A DNA stretch of 46,655 bases from Phallusia fumigata (GCA_008931825.1 QXVZ01017772.1:2771-49425); one strand, 5' to 3'; counted from the first letter of the stretch, positions 22,796-33,821 are shown. The notes: generated by a model not told the origin, from the sequence alone. Translations and numbers: made by a program.

Positions 22796-25700
22796 AAAAG
22801 ACTTTCTCTGCGCTGCGACTTGCGTTTTTGCTGCTTGCCTTTGGTCTAGGTGAACATTTATGTTTACGAAGTTCACGAGTGTACGGGTTCACTTTCTGCA
22901 AGCATAACGAAACTCGTGTAAAATTAGTTGACAACGGGTAAGTTATTATGCTATTAAAAACTAAATATCATTAAAATTGATATTAAAAATATTTAAAAAA
23001 ATTGTGCATTCTTATTATGTTAACAAATTACACTATTTTTTAAACATGCAAATATTACATGTTATAATTTTGTTAGGTTTGAAAAGATATCTGTATGGAT
23101 TGGGCCAGAGGTTCCTGAGGAATTTGAGTTGATTGCAAAGTTACAGGAGCTTTTTACCAGTACTTCTTCGACCTTGTACCGACTAACGAAGTATAGCTGG
23201 TTCTTTTAGACCACGGCAAATGTTTATCAAACATAACAAACTTCCACTTACTTTTCAGAAATCGTGCATATTTTCGACACATCGAAGTGATTTTACCACA
23301 CACATGGGGAACAGTGCCCGATGGTCTCGCAGATCAAATATCAAATGCTACCGTGACAGTAAATTCCCAAACACAAGCTCTCTTCCGACTGCGCAATAGC
23401 CACCCCAGGTAGGCTGGTCTGAAATTACTGCAAAATCTTAAATTACAACTACAGCCAATACAATATGATTTATTGTAGATTTTCGCAAGAAAGTCAAACA
23501 TCCTGGCGTCTTGGTGACAAATATGCTTACATCAACAAGCCTTATGTCATCAAAACGACACCGTGCGGATTTTCAGGATCGTATGTACGACTTCCACCTG
23601 AATTTGTGATGTTTGGTGACCAGGTGATTGGCGATTTTGGTCCTCCTGATAAGGTATTGTTGTGCGAGCAAAAATGTACATACTTAGTTTACAAAACAAT
23701 TATGTTCGCCATTAGGTAGTTGCAAGCGAGTTTGCGAAATTGCGATGGGGTGTATATGATGAAAAACCACGAGCAACGGCGGAATCGGACTTTTATTTGC
23801 ACAGCAATTTGCAAGTTCGGCCTACAATTTGTTCGTCGGCCATTCCAGGTATTTTTTCGACGCGTTACTTTGTCGTCTGGAAGTTGTTGTATGAAACAAC
23901 TTATATTTTTTAGGTAAGGTGGTTAACGTCAGCGACCCAGCGACGAGTTGTTCTGTCGATGAAAGTTTGTACGAAAAGAAATGCCGTTTTCAGCCGACAT
24001 TGGAAAAACAAAGTAAATCTTACGCATCTGTAATGTACAGGTGAGAATAGTTGAGTCGTTTGGTGCTTCGACAAAAAGATGATTTTATTTAGTTTCCGGA
24101 CCCGTAAAAAGGTTTTAAAAATTTGAAACTGACAAACAAACACCCGCAACTTTTTAATTTATCACAAAAAAACAAAACTGACATTTAAAAAAAGCGTCGG
24201 ACGTCGAATAAATTCACAGGCGGAAGACCATCCATTTTTCAAAAAGCATTTTCAATGCGATGACGAATCCGGGGGGTTCTGCAATCTTGCTTTTAAATTT
24301 TGTTTCCCACGAACACGAANGGATGACAACAACCAGCAAGCATCCATAGACCCAATGTACATGCTGGGCATTGGTCTTTGGGACCAGCAGCCGATAGCGC
24401 ACGATACACGATACCTACTTCCGACTTTACAACCTTCCCAAGGGTATGAATTTTAACAGCAAACTACTTCTGAATAAAGAAAGGAAAAAAACATGCAAAT
24501 ATTACCATTACATAACAGGTCCAACACCAATGCACGTAAGCGTCGGGCACTTCAAAGATTGACGTTGCAACCTTTTCAGCGAGTAAGTTCTGCAGCTGGT
24601 GCTTTCAATGTGCGACAATGGAACGTGGACGACACATGCACGCCAGGGTAAGACTCTTTGCATTCTTGGCTCTCATGTAACTTTGTATGTCGAGGTCTGT
24701 CAGGTTTATTCCACGTTGGACATAGAGGAATCGTAGCAAACAGGCGACCATTTTCGTTTTTTGTTACTTACTTTAGAAGCTTTGTCAGCATCGCCTGTTT
24801 TGTTTGACTTTAGTACGTCGACCAGTCGCTGGTAGTCAATAAAACAGCGGTCTCGGGCGGAACGAAAATCCCAATCACCGCATTTTCTTGTGTAGTCAAG
24901 TATTTTCTGATCTGTCCGAATAGCCTCGCGGTGGCCCAGATTGTCAAAGTCGGTAAGCAAATCAAGCAAATGTGAAATATGTGGTGAGGTTAACCTTCTG
25001 ACACACCGGTCACTCACGCAGGCTAATAAGTCCGACAACAAACGCACGTGCCCGGTTATGTACATGAATGACGATATTTCAGAATCTTTTTTAATATCCA
25101 TGTAGTCTACCACACGAAGAGTGCGGACTTTATCACTGACATTTCTCAATAAACTATGGGGCTTAAAATCGCTTGAAAGACTTTCTGTCGAGTTTATTGC
25201 CATCAAACCGCTTGATGTATGATTATGTTTGTGGAGATTCGCACTCTGGCATTGTGAACATACAAACGGGTAACGTCCTATCGGTACCCATAAGGTTTGC
25301 GTTCCTATTCTTTTAGTTTTAGTCACAGTTTGTGTTGAACGGGCGATACATCGAGTGTTGTTAGTACAACACTGTGTGGCAACTTCAGCTGTGATTGGCG
25401 TTTCTGTTTGAGTTTTTGCATCACAAATATCTGATTGTGATTGACCTGTTGCTGCATCTTTTTTCTCTATACCATTGTGGTAAACCCCAGCATCACCTGT
25501 GAAAATCTGAGATGTTGTTTCTGTATACACGCTTCTGACTTGTTGGATTTTCGCCACGCTTTTGGTGGAAAGATCGTTGGCATTCTTTTGCTTGGGAACA
25601 CCAATTTTCCCATCTACACTTTCTGCACTCGTTAATGAACTGCGTTCCTTGTGTGTAGTCTTATTTCTTGAATCCTTATCTGCCATCTGAATGCTTTGGA

Positions 25701-28700
25701 TAAATTTGAGAAAGTTCTGTGCGCTTATCGAAACTAAATTGGTCATCTTTGCAGCACTGTTTTCCGAAGTAAGATTGTCTGGTTCCACTAACAAATAAGT
25801 ATCTTGCAACAGCGAAACAATATCCTCGTTGGTTTTGTCCATTCTTGTTGCCAACTGCAGTTAGTAAATAAGAGTTAAACAAACTAACATTTCAAACCTA
25901 AAGGCAACCTGCAAAGTTCGTCAACACATTTTTCCAATTTATAGAAAACTAGCTCCACAAATGGACATCCAAAGGTTCAGGTCGAACAACATTAACTAAT
26001 TATTTGCCTACTGTAAGCAAAACTTGCGGTCATATACAGGAAATTTGTGCCAAATAGTGCAACCTAAACGCGAAACTGTGAATAATGGGAACTAAACGGC
26101 ACGGCTTCCTACTATCTCACAGTGTTACTCGAAAGAGCACAGAGCGGCGTTATGCTTAAACCACATATTCATAGAAGCAGTGGAAAGAACTCATCTGTTA
26201 TTTTGTTTGACAGATACACGCATTTTCAAGACGCCTGTTACAAAATCATTGGAGCACCGAGGTTGGAGTTCGAAATGGCGCAATCTTACTGTGTATCGGA
26301 TGGTGGCCAGTTGGCAGTTCTCAATAGTAGACAAGAACTGAGTTGGCTGCTCGCAAGAATCACTCCACAAAACGATCCATCATCGGGCAACGCGTGGTTT
26401 GGTGGCGTAGATGAGGTAAAATTGATTAGTTGCTCACAAGGACATGTCAGATATTATCACAAGGACAGAAAAAACATTAATTGTCAAGTTTTTATACCTT
26501 TTGCAAAATTTCGGAGGTCTGGTGCATGCATGAAAATACCATTTTAATGTACGCCGCTTAAACAGCAATTGCGAGCAAATGAAGAGTTGGACATTGAACA
26601 AATCGTGCAACGGGTTCGGAGAGGAATGGCTGATGAGGATTTGGATGCTCTTACTTCGCTTTTCAACAAAACAAACCTTTCAGGCGATCTTCTGTATGCG
26701 GCTGACTCATTTGATCCAGATCTTCAGGGTTTGACAGCCAGGGACATCAACAGGTTAATAAAGACAAGGATAGTTAAGGGCTACCTAACCAAATTAACGA
26801 ATAAGGTTTATTACAAACGCCTCCAGCAAAACAGACAACATTGGCTTCCTACCTTCAGCAAACTAACACATTATATTTAACAAACTGTTGTGGTCACTCA
26901 AGCATTTCGACAAGAAAAAAGAAAGTTGACTGTATTTTGCAAAAGGAAATTATAGATGATCTAAAGGAAATAGATGAAGTTTGCTTTCAGATTGTAAAAA
27001 CGTTTTTGTTTGTACCGTTACTCTCGTATAACTACAACATATCTGCAGGATTATCAACAAACTAGGTATAAAGACCAGGAAAGATCTTATCATAGAACTT
27101 CGCGCATATGCAACAAGTCTGAGAAAGCAACTTCGGTCCAACACGGTTTTTAGCGTAAGTACACTCCTATCATCCATCGTCGATATAACAACGTCTAAAA
27201 AACTCTCCTTTACAGGGAGGTAAATCACGAAAACGAAGGCAGCTGTCACCCGGTAGTTTTGACTTGCAAGGTTTGTTAGCTTTGGGTCTGGGACCTCCTC
27301 CCAATGCGATATCTACCGCTACACCACTGAAGAAAACACAATCGCCTGTTACCGGGACCGAACCAATCACAAATCTATCTAACATTACAGAAACCTACAC
27401 GGATACAGTAACCTTATCACCAGCCAAACGCGAACCAGAGGTAATCAATTACAAAGGAATCGAAAATCATTTGACTGCTAGGCTGACTTAAATCGCTGTA
27501 CGCCAGGCCAGCAATAGGAAATGCTTTACGAAAAGACTGGCTCTGACTCAGTTTTTTTCCCATTTGTAGGCCTGGGGTACAAATTTCATTAAATGTAAGT
27601 ATGCAGCCATCGTGAATTAGCATTCCTCTGCAAATATTTCACACCTAGGTAAACAATGTTAAAACATTACTTTGCAAAAGAACTACGTCCATAACACAAG
27701 AACACGAGCTTGTGACCCAGAACCAAAACAACTTTTTTCAAACTGCTCAGTCTCTGTACACCCTAAACAATGGGCGGTTTAGGCATTCAACTGTCGGAAA
27801 TTAGTCGCTTGGCCTCACGTTGCGCGTACTCTTTGTTAAACCGGCCAACTAGAGGCTGACAAGGGTAACAGATACATGATGTCAACGACCAAACAACTAA
27901 CGAGAAACTCCTGCTGGTAGTAAACTACACCTTATGGACCGGAATGCGGGCAACATACTTTTAATGGCCACTCGTTTACAACCACATCCACAAATAACAG
28001 CGATGATACAAACGTTCAACGCATGTTTAAGCAGTTGGGTAGAAAAACGCGCGGGGGCATTCCCGCGAGACTTCAACGCCCGTAATCAACCGAGTGTAAA
28101 ACCTTAAAGGGAAAACGAAACAAAGCTTTGCAAGTCTAGTAGGAATGGGCGCGTGATCGCCCATGTGGTGTTTTTGCAGCTAAATTTGGGAGATAATGCG
28201 TTTAGGCTTGCGAAAGGCGGGCCGAGCGATGAACCGGAAGTTTGTGCAATCGTTGTGTGCAGACATCTTGTGGATGAAAACACGTTGAGTTGAGTTTATT
28301 TCGCTTAGTGAAAGAAAACATATCGACACAGGAGCACTAAATCAATCACCAGGCCGGAAATAGCTGCGCAACGATAGGGCGTTATGAGGCGCAAAAAAGT
28401 GAAGAGCATCATTGGTGGGTCAAGGTTGAATGCGCTGCAGCTACACCGTCATTCCAAGGCGTTGTGGCGGTGACTCACATCGGAAACTTGACTGGGGCTG
28501 GGCCTTAGATTCAAACCCCAAGTGTTAGGGAAAGAGGGTGGGGTTCGACAGAAAATAACTGCTGGTTGGTAAAACTAAACTTTGTTTCTTGACCTGTAAA
28601 TTTGTCATAAATGTACATTGCGGTATGTTGAAAGTATTGCCCAAAATTTTGAAAATTTTGTTATGTTTGTGGTTGGCAGAAATGTGCAAAAGTAATTTGA

Positions 28701-31700
28701 ATGTTATAGACAGTGAACATTGTTTCGACCTGTAAATTTGAATGTTGTTGTTTGCTTGTTCGAAAGTTAAACTGTAAAACTAGAAAATGTTGAACTAGAA
28801 ATGACGTCTCAACTCGCAAAGTAGAGAAATTGTGAAAACTTAATGGGTTGGTAAAGGCGTTGACGATTATTTTTGGTTTTAATCTTGTTTTTGATTTAGA
28901 TTCCTGACCCTCAAAGCAGTGGTGCGGACATTCCGACTTGCTCATGGTTTCAAAGCGGAAAACTTATTGAGTCGACTGGAGATGTTTGCCAAACACTTCG
29001 AAAGTTCGTTTGTGAGAAACCAGGTAGGCATATTGCTGCATATATACTTAAAAGTACGTTTATGTTGTCAACGTGCTTCAACACAACAACAGCAAACCTA
29101 ATAATTCGTCTCCTCTAATTCTGACGATAGCCGAGAATACTATGGATGATTCGAAAAAATAAAAACGGGATAAACAAGAACAGTTCGCCATGAAGGGGGA
29201 TTGAATCCAAAATACCTAAAGGGTCGATTTATGAGCCAAAAGCGTCTGAAATACAAATGTACGCAATACACCATGCTTAGAACAGTTCAACATTGCCCCA
29301 TTACCACCCAAAACACATGCCCCCCTCCCCCAGTGGGAGTTTTTTACGTGTAGCGTTAGCTTGGAAAATAAGAGTCATGTCTCGCCAATTACCTAGGAAA
29401 CTTAACTTAAGTTTTCTTTTGGGATGAAGAGTTTATTGTGAGGAAATTTTGTGCTTATATAGTGCGGGACAGATTTCCACCGTCACGGATAGTTGACTTG
29501 CGGGGAAGAGTGGACACGAAGGACAAACTCCTGTCATTAAGATGGTCCGCGCCTGGTGACGACTTGGATATGGGTCGAGGTCAGTTAGTCTTTGACAAGA
29601 CAGAAAAAACTATGTAACCTCAATTCACTGACTTACTTTCACCGCGACAGTTTTTCATTGTAAAAATGATATTTTTTTAGCGGAGGGCTACGATGTCCGC
29701 ATTCTGCGCACACGAATAGCGAGACATGTGCTTGCGTTCAACTTTGAAAAAGGAGTCAAGGTTCCTGATGACGCGATTGTAACGGGAAATCTGCGAAGTC
29801 CAAGATCCGCGGGAGACACTGAACGAATGGTTGTCAATCTAACGCAAAATATGAGTAAGTTCTTTATTTTTGACAAGTTTTACTACAAAGTTGTAAAATC
29901 TCAGAAACCAGTTATTTCTTATCCATACCAATGTTGTCTAATCGCTTCAGTTTGTCCACCACATGGCGCAATCGACCTGATATTTGCTGCTCCACCTGAA
30001 GCTTTCGAAGTTCAAAGTCCTAATGAACCTGTTACCAGTGCGGTAGAAGATGTTCGCAATGCCCTGGTGCAGTTCATTTCTGACGTTGTCGGAAACTTTA
30101 CCCTCGGTATTTTTTAAAGCTTTTTAATGCATTAGCTTTCTAGATAATACATTCAATGTTTTTACAAAGCATACCGACCACTGTATTCCCAACAGGTTTA
30201 CCAAACAGGTTTACCGTGAGGCAATATTCTTTTTTTAGACGAATTTGAGATGCAAATATCGGTGATCGCCCACACAGTCAACATTCCTGTGTTAACCTTT
30301 GCTAATAAGTTAAGTCTGGACGAAATATTAAAAGCCATCAGAAGTACATCTTTGACTGTGCCTTCGCCAACGTCGTCAAGTAAGTTCTTTGCTTGCTTTA
30401 TGTTACGTCGCTAGTTAGACTAATGACCTGCGAGTTACATCACTTGCAGACCTCGGGACTAGTTTTGTCGATCAGGCCGTTACCTCATCAAGCACTTTAC
30501 AATGTAATACGCACAACAATTGTTGCGACAACATCCAAATGAAAACTAACAATGACTTAATTTAAATAGACACGTATACGGAACCGCGTCTAAGCATTAC
30601 TCAGCTTAGTCAAGCAAAGTATAACATGACAATCTATCAAATGATCCCAACACAGGCCGATCTAGAAGTCAAAAAACTCGTCAATCTAACCCACACCAAC
30701 TACCGTTTACACTAACTTTCGCCCTTCCAAATGTCCCTTTTATACGATAATTTCTTTCGGAGGTGATTTTTCTTTAAGCAAGATTACAAGATCGGTTCAA
30801 AGAGAGTGAATGCGCGCAAAATATTAGGGATTAAGTAAAGCAGTTCGAAACAACAGGAGGGTTTTGTAATAAGACACTCAAAGGAGTATATTTGAACTGT
30901 CACTAGGCTTTAGTGCCTAGACATAAGGCCGAGATTTTTTACAAAAATGAGGCAAGATACACGTGTAGACCTTCGAGTTCATCATTGATACGTAATCTTC
31001 CAAAATAATGTATGTTGCNGACCACTGTATTCCCAACAAGTTTACCAAACGGGTTTACCGTGAGGCAATATTCTTTTTTTAGACGAATTTGAGATGCAAA
31101 TATCGGTGATCGCCCACACAGTCAACATTCCTGTGTTAACCTTTGCTAATAAGTTAAGTCTGGGCGAAATATTGAAAGCCATCAGAAGTACATCTTTGAC
31201 TGTGCCTTCGCCAACGTCGTCAAGTAAGTTCTTTGCTTGTTTTATGTTACGTCGCTAGTTAGACTAATGACGTGCGAGTTACATCACTTGCAGACCTCGG
31301 GGCTAGCTTTGTCTATCAGGCCGTTACCTCATCAAGCACTTTACAATGTAATACGTACAACAATTGTTGCGACAACATCCAAATGAAAACTAACAATGAC
31401 TTAATTTAAATAGACACGTATACGGAACCGCGTCTAAGCATTACTCAGCTTAGTCAAGCAAAGTATAACATGACAATCTATCAAATGATCCCAACACAGG
31501 CCGATCTAGAAGTCAAAAAACTCGTCAATCTAACCCACACCAACTACCGTTTACACTAACTTTCGCCCTTCCAAATGTCCCTTTTATACGATAATTTCTT
31601 TCGGAGGTGATTTTTCTTTAAGCAAGATTACAAGATCGGTTCAAAGAGAGTGAATGCGCGCAAAATATTAGGGATTAAGTAAAGCAGTTCGAAACAACAG

Positions 31701-33294
31701 GAGGGTTTTGTAATAAGACACTCAAAGGAGTATATTTGAACTGTCACTAGCCTTTGGTGCCTAGACATAAGGCCGAGATTTTTTACAAAAATGAGGCAAG
31801 ATACACGTGTAGACCTTCGTGTTCATCATTGATACGTAATCTTCCAAAATAATGTATGTTGCAATACACAACAATCACAATGACCTGCCTAATAAAAAGC
31901 CCAGTGTTAAATGGTGAATATTTATTACTACGATATAAATTGGATTTTTTTTCTTCAATAAATTGTTACTTCTAACTTTTTGTTACAGTTGACGATGTAG
32001 TAAATAAAATGCAAGGAAAGGGAGGAAGATCGGACGCTTCAAAAGTTCTTATTGTGGTAACTGATAAAGTTGAGGACTTTGTAAACGTTACAGGCGTTAA
32101 AAAGTTGATTGTGTCAACAAGTCAAACTGTAAACAAGTAAGTTTTTCTTGATGCTGTGGCGACTTTTGTATATCATACCATTTTACTTCTTACCAGAACT
32201 CTTTTATGGGAAACCGCTTTTGCACCAGGATGCAGAAATTCGTTTATAGTCGATGGAATAAAAGAGTTGTCAGCGATAGCGGCGGATGTTCAAAATCAGT
32301 TGTGTAAAGCAAGGATCAATGAGTTTCAAGTAATAGTTTTGTTGATTTGTTGTGTCTAATTTCAGTGAGTTAAGATACGTTAGGCATTGCGACGAAAAAC
32401 TTGTAAAAAAAACGTTTATATGAGTTGTATTTTTGCAGGCGGTAGGAGTTTCCGCATTTGATGATGTAGGGCATCGTGGTGATCCGTCCAACATCATTCC
32501 GTTTGTAATGTCAAACGACCCAGAATCGATTACATGCCCAGTCATTGAGGTACGTGTGTTTATGTTTTCAACGATAGTCTAACGTTGCGCAGTTATTCCC
32601 GGCCTTGTGATTGATTTAGTGCTACTGTGTTGCTGTGTTTTCTTTGACCAGACGAAATAAACTCAACGCAATTAAAATTTTGACATTATTTTTCTTTATC
32701 AGAAAATACCCGAACCTGCGTTGGCACAGTCAAACATCGGTCAAACAGTGGGGCTTGCTGTTGGTCTCCCCATTACTGTTATTTTATCTATTGTTGGCAC
32801 AGTCATGTTGTTTGGCCAAGTTAAAAAGTGGAAGAAAAAAAGACAGCAACAAAAAGAGAAAAAAGAGCAACAAGAGAGGGTAAAGTTGTTTGCATTTTGG
32901 CTGCCTAAAACATTTATTTGTAAACTAAATCTGTTACAAACGGTAAACTTACGAAAATTACATTTTATACATGTCTTCCAGAAAAGTCGCTTGTGGTAAT
33001 AATAAAAAATTGCTGACCAATCAGATTAAGCATTTTTTTATGTTTTCTTTTGCAACAAAAATTATGTTACGTAGTAGAAAATACAAAGAGAGGGAAGTTT
33101 AAAATGCTATAACAAAACAAAATTTTTGCATACAGATGGAAAAAGCTAGGGCTGCACGGGCCGCCGCTGTTCAAGCCGCAACTGCGCAAGCAGCTTCGTC
33201 GTCACAAGGCGACCCAAACATAAACAACAATGCCATTAGGAAGGCATGGTATAGCAAAAATCAAACAGCGCCCTTGAGTTATCCCCCAGTGTAA
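22796..33294 (+). CDS. Chimeric CLCA-like / C-type lectin / FN3 / vWA-like type I membrane protein
   Basis: Exons read: 22796-22937 (signal peptide core LRLAFLLLAFGLG; start codon in an unseen upstream exon), 23077-23190, 23259-23408, 23479-23653, 23716-23848, 23914-24040 (CLCA N-terminal domain, e.g. VWIGPEVPEEFELI, HIEVILPHTWG, KLRWGVYDE), 24195 or 24220-24443, 24519-24647 (Cys-rich, unknown; ARKRR), 26123-26415, 26566-26753, 27066-27154, 27216-27440, 28900-29023 (C-type lectin with insert; second RKRR), 29463-29579, 29681-29854 (CLCA C-terminal FN3, PPSRIVDL and WSAPGDDLDMGR), 29951-30106, 30239-30379, 31989-32136, 32197-32329, 32439-32549 (vWA-like), 32703-32879 (membrane helix VGLAVGLPITVILSIVGTVM then KKWKKKR), 33136-33294 (tail ending PPV). 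The canonical CLCA central vWA and beta-sandwich are absent. Two joins are unresolved: 24647 to 26123 (phase off; a 17-nt exon at 26040-26056 would repair it) and 26753 to 27066. Two separate genes remain possible. Confidence 0.68.
23716..23848 (+). other. CLCA exon with destroyed HEXXH zinc-protease motif
   Basis: In CLCA proteins this exon region holds the zincin motif HEWAH followed by LRWGVFDEY. Here the same place reads VVASEFAKLRWGVYDEK: the flanking LRWGV-DE is kept, but both His are replaced (by Ser and Lys) and only the Glu remains. The protein should therefore lack the self-cleaving metalloprotease activity known for CLCA family members. Confidence 0.8.
24705..24710 (-). terminator. 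Polyadenylation signal overlapping the stop codon of the nested gene
   Basis: The minus strand reads GAATAAACC at the end of the open frame; the TAA stop (24708-24706) is inside AATAAA. If used, the 3' UTR would be only some 15-30 nt, ending before the host exon at 24647. Confidence 0.5.
24706..25842 (-). CDS. Intronless nested antisense gene with TQT (dynein light chain LC8-type) motifs, 378 aa
   Basis: A single open frame on the minus strand, wholly inside an intron of the CLCA/lectin gene. The ATG at 25842 follows an acceptor (TTACTAACTGCAG ending at 25855), so a non-coding first exon or trans-splicing is likely. Residues about 140-190 hold a cluster of TQT-type motifs: AKTQTE, VATQC, RSTQTV and IGTQTL. 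K/R-x-TQT is the known anchor for dynein light chain LC8/DYNLL, so this may be an LC8-assembled scaffold (inference). A CSQC pair and a helical C-terminal half (ISHLLDLLTDFDNLG) follow, with a basic tail NKKRKW. No known family is recognised. The stop codon lies within an AATAAA signal. Confidence 0.75.
   Translation of the reverse strand: MDKTNEDIVSLLQDTYLLVEPDNLTSENSAAKMTNLVSISAQNFLKFIQSIQMADKDSRNKTTHKERSSLTSAESVDGKIGVPKQKNANDLSTKSVAKIQQVRSVYTETTSQIFTGDAGVYHNGIEKKDAATGQSQSDICDAKTQTETPITAEVATQCCTNNTRCIARSTQTVTKTKRIGTQTLWVPIGRYPFVCSQCQSANLHKHNHTSSGLMAINSTESLSSDFKPHSLLRNVSDKVRTLRVVDYMDIKKDSEISSFMYITGHVRLLSDLLACVSDRCVRRLTSPHISHLLDLLTDFDNLGHREAIRTDQKILDYTRKCGDWDFRSARDRCFIDYQRLVDVLKSNKTGDADKASKVSNKKRKWSPVCYDSSMSNVE
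26123..29023 (+). other. C-type lectin domain interrupted by a long insert
   Basis: The first half (exon 26123-26415) reads CYKIIG, then FEMAQSYCVSDGGQLAVLNS and AWFGGVDE: a typical CTLD start. The second half (exon 28900-29023) reads CSWFQSGKL and DVCQTLRKFVCEKP, a typical CTLD end. Between them three exons add about 165 residues: helical, charged (ELDIEQIVQRVRRGM), then KSRKRRQLSPGS with a furin-type site, then a Pro/Thr-rich stretch. No EPN/QPD or WND calcium-sugar motif is seen. Junction phases fit on both sides, except 26753 to 27066, which needs an alternative donor. Confidence 0.62.
28300..28560. other. Intron segment with tRNA-like box B
   Basis: Inside the 1.46-kb intron 27441-28899. 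AGATTCAAACCCC near 28507 resembles box B of a tRNA promoter, in a more GC-rich block than its surroundings, as seen in SINEs. No convincing box A or tail was found, so this is only a hint of an old insertion. Confidence 0.2.
29951..32549 (+). other. vWA-like domain lacking MIDAS
   Basis: After the FN3 domain the exons encode alternating strands and helices in vWA order: GAIDLIFAAPPEAF (strand 1), VEDVRNALVQFISDVV (helix 1), EMQISVIAHTV, then KVLIVVTDKVEDF (strand 4), VKKLIVSTSQ, and EFQAVGVSAFDD. The position of DxSxS is AAPPEAF, so metal ligands are absent. The fold assignment rests on pattern only. Confidence 0.5.
30176..31862 (+). repeat. Tandem 843-bp copies either side of a single N
   Basis: 30176-31018 and 31020-31862 are the same sequence at an offset of 844, with roughly a dozen substitutions and no obvious indels. 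The first copy ends exactly at the N (31019) and the second starts right after it. Each copy contains the 141-nt exon beginning DEFEMQISVIAH (30239-30379 and 31083-31223), with one replacement (Asp to Gly). The exon has symmetric phase, so including both would keep frame. An unmerged overlap of two haplotype contigs is the simplest reading. Confidence 0.9.
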
Positions 33295-33821
33295 ATTGTA
33301 TTTATTCAAAGTTGGCTGTGTTGGATTTTATTTTACAGCTGCTTCATGTACATTTGTAACTCTTGCCGCGTATTTTTTTGGTTTTGTTGACTACTGTCGC
33401 CTCTGATCGTGTGTTGAATGTAACAACATGACCGCACGACCATCATCAAAAAAGCGTCTTTTGATGTTATTTAGAAACAGATGAGTTTTTTGGATAGATG
33501 TTTTTTTGTTGACCCCTAAACTGTTTCGTAAAAAAGCACATTTAATTTACACAGCAAGGGGAAAACCCCTTTCATAAGGAACAGGTGCAGCGTGCAGGCT
33601 CAGGCTAAACGCATGAATAATAATGAAATATGAAAGGTCATGCTTATAAAAAACTGAGGACGACTTGTAGGTTATCAGCACAATGTCCATGATTTATTTG
33701 TGTACATTTTACGCAGTTGTTAATAAGAGTGTGTTTGCATTGTAGTTCACCTAACGAAAAACACAGTTGCTGCAGCCTGCAGGCATACGTTTAGGTTTAG
33801 GGATAAAAAATACGCAAGAAC
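33295..33821. other. Intergenic, 3' region of CLCA/lectin gene and 5' region of PHOSPHO2
   Basis: No coding frame is supported. No clear AATAAA follows the stop at 33292-33294. An acceptor-like TTGCATTGTAG ends about 75 bp before the PHOSPHO2 ATG, a possible trans-splice or 5' UTR intron site. Confidence 0.35.

Noticed and set aside
24320-24320. Single N inside a coding exon, suspected contig join
   Set aside because: The frame continues through it on the plus strand and no repeated sequence flanks it, so an ambiguous base is more likely than a join.
27568-27592. Possible small exon between the lectin insert and the second lectin half
   Set aside because: It has splice-like borders, but including it puts the following exon out of frame; skipping it keeps phase 0 on both sides.
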